A stretch of 64,000 bases of DNA. Source: Magnetovibrio sp. GTDB taxonomy: Bacteria > Pseudomonadota > Alphaproteobacteria > Rhodospirillales > Magnetovibrionaceae. How positions within the stretch are numbered: position 1 is the first letter of the stretch; each line of letters starts with the position of its first letter. Below are positions 27,292-36,585 of the stretch, one piece after another. The translations under genes and the position numbers were made by a program. The notes under the pieces are model-generated. The model saw only the letters and a list, made by a program, of their open reading frames with translations, was not told where the DNA came from and did not search any database. The DNA lies in NCBI GenBank assembly GCA_028281525.1, contig JANQJR010000019.1:26027-90026 (forward strand). Direction: 5' to 3'.

Positions 27292-27307
27292 TGTGATGAG
27301 GGTCACT
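27292..27307. promoter_or_regulatory. CRP/FNR-type palindrome before the small membrane protein gene
   Basis: TGTGA-TGAGGG-TCACT matches nine of ten consensus positions of TGTGA-N6-TCACA. It is almost identical to the site at 59814 (including the following TG), and it lies about 100 bases upstream of the start at 27405. Confidence 0.5.
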
Positions 27308-27404
27308 GTGTTCATGTTCCATCCAGCCTATTTTGATTCTATCCGGCGCGCGGTTGAACGGTCTTGGACCGGCCCGTCCGGTTCGCAGAACAAGGCAACA
27401 GACC

Positions 27405-27548
27405 ATGTCTTTTTTTATCGAGTTATGGATGTCTTGGGTCCACATCTTCAAAGGGGTTCCGTATCCCGAATATGTGGCCGCTATTGTGTTCGTCGGCTTG
27501 GTGATTTTTGTGGCGAAAAAAATCAAAGGCATGTCGAGGTACGTGTGA
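27405..27548 (+). CDS. Small single-pass membrane protein
   Basis: A 47-residue predicted membrane protein. An amphipathic N-terminus (MSFFIELWMSWVHIFKG) is followed by one hydrophobic helix (YVAAIVFVGLVIFVA) and a basic tail, which predicts an inside C-terminus. The ATG at 27405 has an AAGG about 10 bases upstream. I do not recognise the family. A well-formed CRP-type palindrome upstream supports its being a real, regulated gene. Confidence 0.5.
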   Translation: MSFFIELWMSWVHIFKGVPYPEYVAAIVFVGLVIFVAKKIKGMSRYV

Positions 27549-27598
27549 AAGCGGCCCACCACCCGGACCGGAAACACGGTTCTCAAGCACAAAGCGAT

Positions 27599-29500
27599 CT
27601 AGTTTTGCCCCTGATTTCGCAAGGACACACGAAAGATCCGGAAGGCCGGGCTCAGGTCTTGCGGAAGAGCGATTTTGTGCAGCCAAGATGGTGGGGCCCC
27701 TTCCACCAATCGGCGGGCCATGGTGTCGCCCTCCAATTTCAAAACGTGGCGTTCTTCAGGCGAATCGGCGCACAAGACGATGAAGTCGATCTTGCGCCGG
27801 GTGAGGATTTCGCGGGCCACGGCTTCATCGGTGGTGGCCAGCACGTTGTAATTGTCCAAGATGCCGTCGGTGTTTCGGTGGTACGGTGTGCCGATCACCC
27901 GATGTGGACTGCGGTAGAGGATTTCCGGCCCTTGGTGGATGTGGCTGAGCAGGGTCTGAGGCATGCCGCCACCCATGGCTTCGGACACCAGGAAGTCTTG
28001 CAAATCACGCCATTTACAGACGTGGCTTTCGGGCTCATGCGCGGGCGGCTCGGGCTTGAGGAGCGCGATGCCGGCACCTACCATCGTGTGGGCCAGGACC
28101 ACAAGCACGAACGCTGGCACGCGCAGCATCGGCGTGCCCGGCGCAGGCCCCACCACCGGGCCGCCGCGCCAGTCCAGAAGGCTTTGCAACACCGCCGCCC
28201 AGGCGATGGCCGACGCCACGCCCAGATACGCCCCCCAGCGGACTTGAACCAGTGTCAGGGGCAGGTACAACAGGCCCGCCAGCACCAAAATCAACATGGT
28301 TTCGTCGAACCGTGCATCCGGCGTGCGCCGGGCGTGGCGTGTGTAGGCCCACACCGCCAGCCACACCACCGGGCCGAGAATGTAAGCGGCGCCGATCAGA
28401 GTGTCCCAGTCGGTGGCCAGCAGAGGCTGCAATTCCTGAATTTTGCCAAGCCACAGGTCGTCCAGGCGCGGGTCCATGGCCGCGCCGAAGGGGCCTTTGA
28501 AAAAATCGGGGTAGAGCTTATGCATACCGGCCGCGGCCAAAACCGTCACGCCGCCTGTCCAAATCCAACGTCGCAGTGCCGTGTGGGGGAGGCGCCGTGC
28601 GACGCGCCGGAGGATTTCCACCCCCAGGGCGATCAACGCCAGCAACACCACGTGTACGGTGGAAAGGCGGTCGTATTCTTCCGACCCCAGCCAGCCTGTG
28701 GGCGGTTGTTCGACCATCAGCATGGCCGCCAACGCCAGCGCTCCGGCCAGGGTGAAGCGGCGCAACCCGTCCAGCCAATGCTTCTCGCCGGTGATCAACC
28801 ATGGCAAGCCCAGCGCGGCGAGCGCGAACAATTCGGTGGTCAGGGATTCCACGCTGACCCAAATGCCGAACGCCGAGGCGACGCCCGCCCACGCAGGCGC
28901 GGTGCGGTGTTCGAGAGGTGCATGGGCGAAACGCAGCATCAAGCCCAACGTGATCGTGAACGCCAACAGGATCAGGGCGTGATGGTCGGGCCGTGCGGCC
29001 AGAAAATAGAAACGGGTAATGGGCTGAAACGCGAACAACACCAGCAAAATCACTTGGCCACGGACGTCGAGCAAATGACGGGTGGTGCGCACCAGCACCA
29101 CCATCGCAGCAATCGCCGCGACCGGACTGACAATCACGCCAGAGATGAACAGAGCCTTGTGAAACCCGACGAACGGCCAAAAGGGTGTGGCCAGCGCCAA
29201 CAGCAAGACATCCAAGGGGCGGGTCCAATGCAGCGCTTCGCCGTGCGGCCAGTTGGAACGAACCGAGACGGAGTCATACCATCCGTCCCATCCACCGGTA
29301 TTCAGCCAAGCTTGCCACCAATCTTGAACGCGCACCATGCGCATGTAAGTGTCCGCACCGACGAACCATTCTCCCAGCAATGGGCGCGCATCGTTGCCCG
29401 CGTAAACGGGGATGACGATGATCGCCATCGCAACGATTCCGGAAAGAACCAGAAAAAAACGCTGCAATGGAGTGTAGGGAGAGAGGCCTGGATTTATCAT
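27599..29500 (-). CDS. STT3-like polytopic membrane glycosyltransferase (GT-C fold)
   Basis: A roughly 633-residue membrane protein with about 12 hydrophobic segments and a C-terminal soluble domain, the layout of GT-C enzymes such as oligosaccharyltransferase STT3. The first loop contains GADTYMRMVRVQDWW, in the place of the catalytic Asp loop of STT3; a later loop has RPDHHALI. The C-terminal domain has DFIVLCADSPEERHVL. Substrate unknown; lipid-linked sugar is inferred from the fold. The start is uncertain: the ATG at 29500 begins the conserved part, but no clear ribosome site is seen and the frame stays open to 29575. Divergent from the LdtR-like regulator. Confidence 0.7.
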   Translation of the reverse strand: MINPGLSPYTPLQRFFLVLSGIVAMAIIVIPVYAGNDARPLLGEWFVGADTYMRMVRVQDWWQAWLNTGGWDGWYDSVSVRSNWPHGEALHWTRPLDVLLLALATPFWPFVGFHKALFISGVIVSPVAAIAAMVVLVRTTRHLLDVRGQVILLVLFAFQPITRFYFLAARPDHHALILLAFTITLGLMLRFAHAPLEHRTAPAWAGVASAFGIWVSVESLTTELFALAALGLPWLITGEKHWLDGLRRFTLAGALALAAMLMVEQPPTGWLGSEEYDRLSTVHVVLLALIALGVEILRRVARRLPHTALRRWIWTGGVTVLAAAGMHKLYPDFFKGPFGAAMDPRLDDLWLGKIQELQPLLATDWDTLIGAAYILGPVVWLAVWAYTRHARRTPDARFDETMLILVLAGLLYLPLTLVQVRWGAYLGVASAIAWAAVLQSLLDWRGGPVVGPAPGTPMLRVPAFVLVVLAHTMVGAGIALLKPEPPAHEPESHVCKWRDLQDFLVSEAMGGGMPQTLLSHIHQGPEILYRSPHRVIGTPYHRNTDGILDNYNVLATTDEAVAREILTRRKIDFIVLCADSPEERHVLKLEGDTMARRLVEGAPPSWLHKIALPQDLSPAFRIFRVSLRNQGQN

Positions 29501-29595
29501 GGGCAGAGCATGGCCGAAAACGTTCCGGACTTGAAGCCGTATTCCAACGCGTGGCGCCACGCGGCAATGAACCACGAGACCAATGAGGACATAAG

Positions 29596-30060
29596 ATGAC
29601 CGACGTGAAAAAAGACTATTTGGATTTGACGCAGCTCATCGAGCGGTTGCATCGGCGGTTTCTGGACGTGTTGCGCGCCGAGTTGGGCCGCATGGGGGTG
29701 AAGGAACTCAACGCTGTGCAGGCGTTGCTGATGTCGAATATCGGGACGGAGGAGATCGCCATCCGCGACTTGATCGAGCGCGGCTATTATCAAGGTTCCA
29801 ACGTGTCCTACAACATCAAGAAGCTTACCGACATGGGCTATTTGGAGCAGGAACGCTCCCAACACGACCGGCGCTCCGTCACGGTGCGTCTCACGCCCAA
29901 GGCATTGGAGGTGGTGCAACGCCTTCACGAGGCTGAAGACGTCAATGCCGACGCCATCATCAACGTAGGCTTGAGCGCCGAGGACCTGTCCGGGTGCGCG
30001 GACATCTTACGCAAAATCGAGCGGACATGGACTGACTACATACGCTATGGTGGTGATTAG
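29596..30060 (+). CDS. MarR-type winged-helix regulator, LdtR-like
   Basis: A 154-residue winged-helix protein of the MarR superfamily. The whole N-terminus (DYLDLTQLIERLHRRFLDV) and DLIERGYYQGSNVSYNIKKL resemble LdtR of Rhizobiales, a regulator linked to L,D-transpeptidase expression and osmotic stress; the wing is QERSQHDRRSVTVRLT. The target gene here may be its divergent neighbour, the STT3-like gene, or the kinase downstream. The LdtR assignment is by similarity I recall. Confidence 0.8.
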   Translation: MTDVKKDYLDLTQLIERLHRRFLDVLRAELGRMGVKELNAVQALLMSNIGTEEIAIRDLIERGYYQGSNVSYNIKKLTDMGYLEQERSQHDRRSVTVRLTPKALEVVQRLHEAEDVNADAIINVGLSAEDLSGCADILRKIERTWTDYIRYGGD

Positions 30061-30127
30061 CCGCCGCTTGATGTGGGCGTGACCCATCGGACGGCGCGGT
30101 GATAGAAAGCCGGAGCCGCCGACACGT

Positions 30128-32839
30128 ATGACCACCAAAACCGAAATGCCACAACCGGAAAGCGCCAGTGCCAGTCAGAACTGGCTATTGGGGTTGGCTG
30201 TGCTGGCTGCTTTGGTGGTGTTGATGGTCAGCGTTTACTCGGTGTTGCAGATTCGCAATTCGGTGCGCGCCGAACTGCACAGCCTGCTGATCAGCACCCT
30301 GGACAACACACTGGACCGCTTGCGCGATTGGGAAAAGCTGCGCCGTAGCGATCTCGAACTGTGGGCGTCCGACGCTGAAGTGGTGTCTTTGGTGGGAGTC
30401 TTGTTGTCCTATGGCGACGATGCACCGGAGTTGATGCACGATGAGGCCGAGTTGCTGTTGTCGCCGGCATTGCGCACCTGGGACGGCAAGGCTTATTCGG
30501 TGGTGTCGCTGGACGGCACGATTCTGACGTCCAGCAAGCGCTACGAAATCGGAGCGCTCAGCCCGGTGTTCGGGATTCCCGGTTTCGTCGAGCATATCAA
30601 GGCCGGCCAATCGCGCGTCTCCAAACCCATGCGCCGCGAAACCACGGTAGGACCCGACGAAAAACCGCCTGCAAAGCACCCCTACGCCAATGGGCCGGAT
30701 AACAAACTCGTCCTTTACGTTGGCGCGCCCGTGCGCATCACGGGGGGCGGTGTCATCGCCATTATGGTGTTCGAACTTGACCCGATCGTGGGCTTGTCCG
30801 CCGTCATGTCCAGCGGCCAGGGACGCCAGACGATGGAAACCTTCGCCTTTTCGCGGGAAGGCACATTGCTCAGCGAAAGCCGCTTCAACACTCAATTGGC
30901 TCAGGTCGGCCTGATCCCGGCAGGCGGTTATTCCACTCTCAGCGTCCAAGTGCGAGATCCCGGCGGTGACTTGCGTGCCGGTTACAAACCTGCGGGCGAA
31001 CGCCAAGAACGGGGCGCCCAGCCCGCCCTGTCCCATATGGCGGCCAGCGCCGCCTCCGGGTATTCGGGGACGAACCTGGTAGGGTATCGCAGCTATATGG
31101 GCCATGAAGTGATTGGTGCTTGGACTTGGGCCGTGGATTTGGACTTCGCGGTCGGGACGGAGATGGAGGTGCAAGAAGCCTACGCCACCTATTTCACCGT
31201 GCGTTGGCAGATCATGGTCGCAAGCATTTTGGCTGCCGGATTGTTGATCGGTTTGACGGTGATTTTCCATACCGGACGGCGGCGGATCGGGGAAGGTGCG
31301 CGGCGGCTGGAATCGATCATGGACAATGTGCTCGACGGCATCATCGTGATCAACGAACAAGGCGTCGTCGAAACCTACAATGCTGCGGCCATGCGCATCT
31401 TCGGCTTCGGCCCGTCGGAAGTCATTGGCAACAACATCAGTATGCTGATGCCGGAACCGCACCGCACGGCACACGATTCCTATCTCAAGCGTTTCCGCAA
31501 TACCAACAAGGCCAATATCCTCGGCACAGGCCGCGAAGTCACGGGACAGCGCAAGGACGGCAGCCTGCTTCCCTTGGATTTGGCGATTACGGAAATGAAC
31601 ATCCATGGGCGGCGGCTGTTCCTCGGCGTTTTGCGGGACATCACTGAGCGTAAGCACGCTCAAGAAGAATTGCGCCGTTCCGAACAAGGGCTGAAAACCG
31701 CACAACGTATCGCCAAGCTGGGCGGCTGGAGTTGGAACGTGCTCAGCGGCGATATGGTCTGGTCGGATGAAGTGTTTCGCATTTTCGGTCATCGCGGACA
31801 GCAATTCCGCCCGACATACGAAGCTTACATGGATGCCGTCCACCCCGATGACCGCAAGGATGTTCAGGCTGCCATCAACACCGCACTGTCCACCAAGAAG
31901 CCCTACAGCGTCGAACACCGCGTGGTTTTGCCGGAGGGTACGTTGCGCGTGGTGTTTTCTCAGGGTGAAGTGGTGCTGGACGCCTGGGGCGAGCCGTTGC
32001 GCATCGACGGCATCACCCACGACATCACCGATCGTAAGGAAGCCGAACGGTTGAAAAGCGAATTCGTATCCACTGTATCCCATGAATTGCGCACACCGCT
32101 GACGTCGATTCACGGCTCGCTCGGTCTGTTGGTGAGTGGTGCGGCGGGCACGGTCAGCAAGCAGTGTTCCGCATTGCTCGACATCGCGCATAAGAATACC
32201 GGCCGTCTGGTGCGCTTAATCGACGACATCTTGGACGTGGAAAAATTGGACGCGGGAAAAATGGCGTTCGACATGAAGCCGTACCAAGTCGATGAATTGT
32301 TGGGCCAAGCGTTGGAAGCCAACAATGCCTACGCAGATAAATTTGCGGTCAAGCTGCGTTGCACCGCGACGGTGCCCGGTGCAGAAATCAGCATCGACGC
32401 CGATCGCTTCGCCCAGGTCATGGCCAACTTGATTTCCAACGCGGTGAAGTATTCACCGGAAGGGTCGGAGGTCGATATTTCCGCTCACTCCATGGGCGGA
32501 TACATCCGATTTTCCGTTACCGATTGTGGGCCCGGCATTCCGCTGCATTTTCGCGACCGGCTGTTCCATCACTTCACCCAAGCGGATTCGTCGGACACCC
32601 GACAAAAAGGCGGCACGGGCTTGGGCCTGAGTATTTCCAAGTCCATCGTTGAACGCATGGGCGGCACCATCGGGTTCATGACGGAAGAAAATCAGGGCAC
32701 GACTTTCTATTTCGAGTTGAAACTGTTGTCGCCGCCGGATCAAACGAATGGCGGCGCTGACGGTTCCGGCGCCGAGGCGAACCGAAATGCCGGCAGCAGG
32801 AGCAGCACGGATGGCGTCCCTCGTCAATCATACGATTAA
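30128..32839 (+). CDS. Membrane sensor kinase with FixL-type heme PAS domain
   Basis: A 903-residue histidine kinase. Order: membrane helix about 18-38; periplasmic sensor region about 40-360; second helix about 365-385; PAS 1 about 395-515; PAS 2 about 525-640; HisKA with His652 (VSHELRTPL); HATPase (NLISNAVKYS, DCGPGIP, GTGLGLS). PAS 1 reads MPEPHRTAHDSYLKRF then GTGREVTGQRKDG, placing His449, Arg455 and Arg469 at the spacing of the heme ligand His200, Arg206 and Arg220 of Bradyrhizobium FixL. It therefore may bind heme and sense O2 or NO. It has no receiver of its own; the CheY-like and HPt proteins downstream are its likely partners. Confidence 0.9.
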   Translation: MTTKTEMPQPESASASQNWLLGLAVLAALVVLMVSVYSVLQIRNSVRAELHSLLISTLDNTLDRLRDWEKLRRSDLELWASDAEVVSLVGVLLSYGDDAPELMHDEAELLLSPALRTWDGKAYSVVSLDGTILTSSKRYEIGALSPVFGIPGFVEHIKAGQSRVSKPMRRETTVGPDEKPPAKHPYANGPDNKLVLYVGAPVRITGGGVIAIMVFELDPIVGLSAVMSSGQGRQTMETFAFSREGTLLSESRFNTQLAQVGLIPAGGYSTLSVQVRDPGGDLRAGYKPAGERQERGAQPALSHMAASAASGYSGTNLVGYRSYMGHEVIGAWTWAVDLDFAVGTEMEVQEAYATYFTVRWQIMVASILAAGLLIGLTVIFHTGRRRIGEGARRLESIMDNVLDGIIVINEQGVVETYNAAAMRIFGFGPSEVIGNNISMLMPEPHRTAHDSYLKRFRNTNKANILGTGREVTGQRKDGSLLPLDLAITEMNIHGRRLFLGVLRDITERKHAQEELRRSEQGLKTAQRIAKLGGWSWNVLSGDMVWSDEVFRIFGHRGQQFRPTYEAYMDAVHPDDRKDVQAAINTALSTKKPYSVEHRVVLPEGTLRVVFSQGEVVLDAWGEPLRIDGITHDITDRKEAERLKSEFVSTVSHELRTPLTSIHGSLGLLVSGAAGTVSKQCSALLDIAHKNTGRLVRLIDDILDVEKLDAGKMAFDMKPYQVDELLGQALEANNAYADKFAVKLRCTATVPGAEISIDADRFAQVMANLISNAVKYSPEGSEVDISAHSMGGYIRFSVTDCGPGIPLHFRDRLFHHFTQADSSDTRQKGGTGLGLSISKSIVERMGGTIGFMTEENQGTTFYFELKLLSPPDQTNGGADGSGAEANRNAGSRSSTDGVPRQSYD

Positions 32840-32966
32840 TGGCGTTAATGTCCTTGGATAAAAGAAAAAAACAACTACAATTGATATATGCTCGAAGCCA
32901 CATTTGGCAGAAAGCGCAAACACATTGCGGAGGGGGGCCGCCACACGGTTACAGGCGGAGGTCAGT

Positions 32967-33362
32967 ATGACACAGACAGAACTCAGCAAAATTCTCTATG
33001 TTGAGGACGATCCAGACATTCAAGTGATTGCGCAAATGGCTTTGGAAACGGTGGGCGGTTACGCCACCAAGGTGTGCAGTTCCGGCCAGGAAGCCATAAC
33101 CGAAGGCGGTGCATTTGAACCCGATTTGATTTTACTGGATGTCATGATGCCGGAAATGGACGGCCCGACGACGTTGGTCAATTTACGCAAGGTGCCTGGT
33201 TTGGAAAAGACGCCAGCGGTGTTTATGACTGCGAAGGTGATGCCGTCCGACATCGAACGTTATAAGGGCCTCGGTGCGGTCGATGTCATCGCCAAGCCTT
33301 TTGATCCCATGACTCTCGCGGCCCGCATTCAAGAAATCTGGGGTCATTGTCATGGCGGATGA
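32967..33362 (+). CDS. CheY-like single-domain response regulator
   Basis: A 131-residue stand-alone receiver. The acidic pair is in LYVEDDPD, the phospho-Asp in LILLDVMMPEMDG, then Thr in FMTAK and Lys in IAKPFDP. The ATG at 32967 has GGAGGT upstream. No output domain is present, so it probably passes phosphate on or binds a partner. It sits between the FixL-like kinase and the HPt-containing cyclase, overlapping the latter by 11 bases, consistent with a phosphorelay. Confidence 0.92.
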   Translation: MTQTELSKILYVEDDPDIQVIAQMALETVGGYATKVCSSGQEAITEGGAFEPDLILLDVMMPEMDGPTTLVNLRKVPGLEKTPAVFMTAKVMPSDIERYKGLGAVDVIAKPFDPMTLAARIQEIWGHCHGG

Positions 33363-35019
33363 CGCTTCCAACATGGCCGAAAAACTTGCGCAATTGCGTT
33401 TCCAATACGCAGGACGCATCCAAGACCGTATTGCTGAATTGGAGACCTTGATTGCCGGTTTGAACGGTGAAGACGCATCCGGAAGAAACGGGGTGCTTGA
33501 ACTGTTACGTGATGCGGCCCATAAGCTTGCCGGTTCCGGGGCGACGTTCGGCTTTCCCGGCGTCACCACGGTGTCGCGCAACATCGAACACCTGTGTGTT
33601 GCCGTATTGGAAGGGCGCGATAGCAGCGAAAACCTTATGGAAAGGTTGCGCAACATGTGTGCGCATTTGTACGATGCGGCGGAAGTTCAAGAGGCGGCGG
33701 AACCCAGGCCCACCTCTGATGCGCCCCGTCCCGCCGCGCCGCATTTGCACGGCAGCTCGCGCCAAACCATCCTGTTCATCATGGAATATGACGAGGCGGT
33801 AAAGACCCGGGTGCTGCGGGAAATGGACCACTTCGGCTTCGAAACGCGGTTCATTGACCACCCTGCGAAGCTGCATGATCACGTCAAAAACTATGGTCCC
33901 GTCAGCGCCATTGTGACCGGGCTGGACTTCGATGGCGAAGACGAAGCCGCCTTGAAGCCGTTGCAGGCATTTCGCGACGACGATGCCAATGGAGAGACGT
34001 CCATCGTCGTGCAAACCCATGTGGACACCATGCAGGCGCGCCTCGGCGCCGTGCGGGTCGGCGCCAAAGCGTTTTTGGTGAAGCCCGTGGATATGGCGGA
34101 TTTGGTCGACGTGCTGGACCAAGTCATTCACGGTGTAGATGACGACCCGTTTCGTGTTTTGGTGATCGATGACGACGAGAGTCTTGCGCGTCACACCGAA
34201 GTGGTGCTGCAAAGCGCGGGTATGGAAACCCAGGTGATCACCGATGCCATGGATCTTTTCGAAGCGGTGGAAAGCTTCTCGCCCGAATTGATTCTTTTGG
34301 ATCTCTACATGCCGGGTTGCGACGGTCAGGAAATCGCTGCGATCTTGCGCCAGAAGGAAGAGTATGCCGGTATACCCATCGTGTTTCTGTCGGGTGAATC
34401 GGACAAGGACAAGCAGTTGTTGGCGATGGAATTGGGCGGTGACGATTTCCTCACCAAACCGATCCGGGCCTCGCACTTGATTTCATCGGTGCGGATTCGT
34501 GCGTCTCGGTTCCGCGAGTTGCGCTCCTTCATGGTGCGCGACAGTATGACCGGCTTATTCAACCACACCACCACCAAGCAACTTCTGGAAACAGAAATCG
34601 CACGCACCACGCGTAGCGGCGGGAAGTTGTCTTTGGCCGCGCTTGATATCGATCATTTTAAAAGCGTCAACGACACGTACGGCCATGCGGTGGGGGACCG
34701 CGTCATCAAAGCCTTGGCGCGCTTGTTGCGCCAGCGGCTGCGCAGCGCCGACGTGATCGGTCGCATGGGCGGCGAAGAGTTCGCCGCGATCCTGCCCGAC
34801 AGCGGCGTCGATGAGGCGGAGCAGGTCTTCAACGCGATCCGTCAAGCGTTCGAGGACATCGTGTTTCGCAGTGATAGAACATCGTTCAATGTGACACTGA
34901 GCTGTGGCGTGGCGGCCTTTCCCATGTACGACACCGCGACGACCCTATCCGACGCCGCCGACAAGGCGCTCTACGCCGCCAAGCACGCAGGACGCAACCG
35001 CGTCGTCAAGGTCGACTGA
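33352..35019 (+). CDS. HPt-REC-REC-GGDEF diguanylate cyclase
   Basis: A 555-residue protein joining an N-terminal HPt domain, two receivers and an active-looking GGDEF domain. The HPt His is His57 (DAAHKLAGSGATFGF). Receiver 1 (about 139-262) is degenerate: the phospho-Asp position is Gly (AIVTGLDFDG). Receiver 2 (about 267-385) is intact with Asp317 (LILLDLYMPG) and Lys (FLTKP). The cyclase (about 395-553) has the motif GGEEF at 474-478 and the metal site LDIDHFKSVNDTYGH. It should make c-di-GMP under control of the kinase and CheY-like protein encoded upstream. HPt at the N-terminus of a cyclase is uncommon. Confidence 0.92.
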   Translation: MADDASNMAEKLAQLRFQYAGRIQDRIAELETLIAGLNGEDASGRNGVLELLRDAAHKLAGSGATFGFPGVTTVSRNIEHLCVAVLEGRDSSENLMERLRNMCAHLYDAAEVQEAAEPRPTSDAPRPAAPHLHGSSRQTILFIMEYDEAVKTRVLREMDHFGFETRFIDHPAKLHDHVKNYGPVSAIVTGLDFDGEDEAALKPLQAFRDDDANGETSIVVQTHVDTMQARLGAVRVGAKAFLVKPVDMADLVDVLDQVIHGVDDDPFRVLVIDDDESLARHTEVVLQSAGMETQVITDAMDLFEAVESFSPELILLDLYMPGCDGQEIAAILRQKEEYAGIPIVFLSGESDKDKQLLAMELGGDDFLTKPIRASHLISSVRIRASRFRELRSFMVRDSMTGLFNHTTTKQLLETEIARTTRSGGKLSLAALDIDHFKSVNDTYGHAVGDRVIKALARLLRQRLRSADVIGRMGGEEFAAILPDSGVDEAEQVFNAIRQAFEDIVFRSDRTSFNVTLSCGVAAFPMYDTATTLSDAADKALYAAKHAGRNRVVKVD

Positions 35020-35103
35020 CTTCCGTTCAATTGCGGCGTTCAATCGCGCCATTCCGCCCTCCGTTCAGGGGGGCTTGACATTTTCTCACTCTTTTTAGAT
35101 TAT

Positions 35104-35122
35104 GAGATTGATAATCATTCGC
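35104..35122. promoter_or_regulatory. Fur-box-like site before the DUF2325 gene
   Basis: GAGATTGATAATCATTCGC matches 15 of 19 positions of the classical Fur box. It lies about 30-50 bases before the start of the DUF2325 gene and is followed by CAAATAA. The same TTCGCAAATAA tail follows the site at 36546. Iron regulation by Fur (or Irr) is inferred. Confidence 0.6.
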
Positions 35123-35153
35123 AAATAAACTTCTGTGAAATGTGGTGATGGTG

Positions 35154-36458
35154 ATGTGTTCCAAATGCGATGACCCGTGTGCAAAACCCAAGCGCAAAAG
35201 CAAGTTCGCCAGGTCGCGGACCAAGCCCATACCGATGTGGGAGATGAATGCGTCGTGGATGTGCTCCCTGATCGGCACGTGCCTGACGCTGGCGGAACTC
35301 AGACGTGTTCAGCGCCGCGCGAAGCTGACCCTGATCAAACCGGATATAAGTGATTATGAAATCCATGTCTATTTTGTCAGCGCTGCGTCCCGTAATGAAG
35401 ATGAGGCCCGGATCATGCAGAAGATGCTGGAGCGCAAGTACGCTCTGACGTGGAAAAGGTTCGCCTTGGCCGGGACGGCGCAAGAGTTGGAGAAAATCTG
35501 GAACGACTGTCTCGCCGAAGGCGATGTGGCGGGACCGTATTGGGCGGTTTTGGCGCATCCGTTGTCGACGCCGGACTTGAAGGAACGCGCCTTTGGCGAA
35601 GTCCATATGCTGTCGCATCTGGTGGGCTCGACCAATCGCGCTGACATCAAGACCTTGCGCAAGACCGAGATCGAAATCGACAAATTGCGCGAAGACTATG
35701 AGAAAGCCCGTTGCGACATTTGGTCGCGCGACCGCATCATCGCCGGGTTGCAGCGGGACTTGGATGACGCGCAACGCAAGGCGCGCAATATAACCTTTGA
35801 TGTTCTGGACCGGAACAGTGGCGGGGCGACCTCTGATGCGCCAGTCAAAAGCCTGCAGACCATCGCGGAAAGTCTGCGCGGCGCACTGAACAAAGCCGAC
35901 AAGATCAATACGTCACTGCAAGATACCGTGGCGCGCAAAAGCAACCGCATCGAGGCCTTGGAGCAAGAGCGGGACCGCCTCAAGGCGGAACTGCAAGCCC
36001 ACGAAGCGGAGATCCGCGTGCTGGAAGCCATGCCGCCGATGATTGCGGGGGATGTGTGCGCCAATGACGGTGGACTTTGCGTCGGGGAAGCGGCTTGCCC
36101 GTACGATCTTTGCCAAAAACGCGTGCTCTACGTCGGCGGACGCACCACGCTGGTCAGCCGCTACCGCACCGTTGTGGAAGGGTGGAACGGCGTGTTCCTG
36201 CACCATGACGGGGGGCAAGAGCAGGGACTTGAGCGCCTGGAAGGTATGCTCGACCAAGCCGATGTGGTGGTCTTTCCCGTCGATTGCGTCAGCCACACCG
36301 CTGTGGAGCACATCAAATCCCATTGTCGCAAATCCGACGAAAAATACATGATGACGGTGCGTTCTTCGGGGCTCGGTTCGTTCATGCGCGGGCTTGGCGA
36401 TTTTCTCTCCAACACCAACCAAGCCCTTGAAGGCATGGGTGGATTTATGCGCGTGTGA
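35154..36458 (+). CDS. DUF2325 protein with coiled coil and two Cys clusters
   Basis: A 434-residue soluble protein. The N-terminus begins MCSKCDDPCAKP, a Cys cluster. A central region (about 175-300) is rich in heptads (EIEIDKLREDYEKARC, later RIEALEQERDRLKAEL), predicting a long coiled coil. A second cluster, CANDGGLCVGEAACPYDLC, precedes the C-terminal DUF2325 Rossmann-like domain (VLYVGGRTTLVSRYRTVVE; VVVFPVDCVSHTA). Cys clusters suggest metal or Fe-S binding. A Fur-box-like site and the downstream bfd-bfr genes point to iron homeostasis. Several in-frame starts exist between 35142 and 35154; I use the ATG just before the Cys cluster. Confidence 0.8.
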   Translation: MCSKCDDPCAKPKRKSKFARSRTKPIPMWEMNASWMCSLIGTCLTLAELRRVQRRAKLTLIKPDISDYEIHVYFVSAASRNEDEARIMQKMLERKYALTWKRFALAGTAQELEKIWNDCLAEGDVAGPYWAVLAHPLSTPDLKERAFGEVHMLSHLVGSTNRADIKTLRKTEIEIDKLREDYEKARCDIWSRDRIIAGLQRDLDDAQRKARNITFDVLDRNSGGATSDAPVKSLQTIAESLRGALNKADKINTSLQDTVARKSNRIEALEQERDRLKAELQAHEAEIRVLEAMPPMIAGDVCANDGGLCVGEAACPYDLCQKRVLYVGGRTTLVSRYRTVVEGWNGVFLHHDGGQEQGLERLEGMLDQADVVVFPVDCVSHTAVEHIKSHCRKSDEKYMMTVRSSGLGSFMRGLGDFLSNTNQALEGMGGFMRV

Positions 36459-36545
36459 AGGATGGATCAATATTTGCGGCGGAATGTGCCCACTTGGCCC
36501 GGAGATTGCTAGTCATTTGCAGCTTGACGCCGTCAGGTCATTGGT

Positions 36546-36564
36546 GATAATGAGAGTCGTTCGC
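36546..36564. promoter_or_regulatory. Fur-box-like site before the bfd-bfr genes
   Basis: GATAATGAGAGTCGTTCGC matches 14 of 19 Fur-box positions. It lies about 20-40 bases before the small gene at 36586 and shares the TTCGCAAATAA tail with the site at 35104. It suggests an iron-responsive promoter for the small protein, bfd and the bacterioferritins. Confidence 0.55.
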
Positions 36565-36585
36565 AAATAAGTGGGGCTGCATATA

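Noticed and set aside
27293..29599. A 768-codon plus-strand frame opposite the STT3-like gene
   Set aside because: Composition is dominated by Gln/His/Arg/Gly runs typical of shadow frames, and the opposite strand encodes a convincing multi-helix membrane protein.
30185..32191. A 668-codon minus-strand frame opposite the FixL-like kinase
   Set aside because: Antisense of an intact kinase with all catalytic motifs; the minus frame has no recognisable domain.
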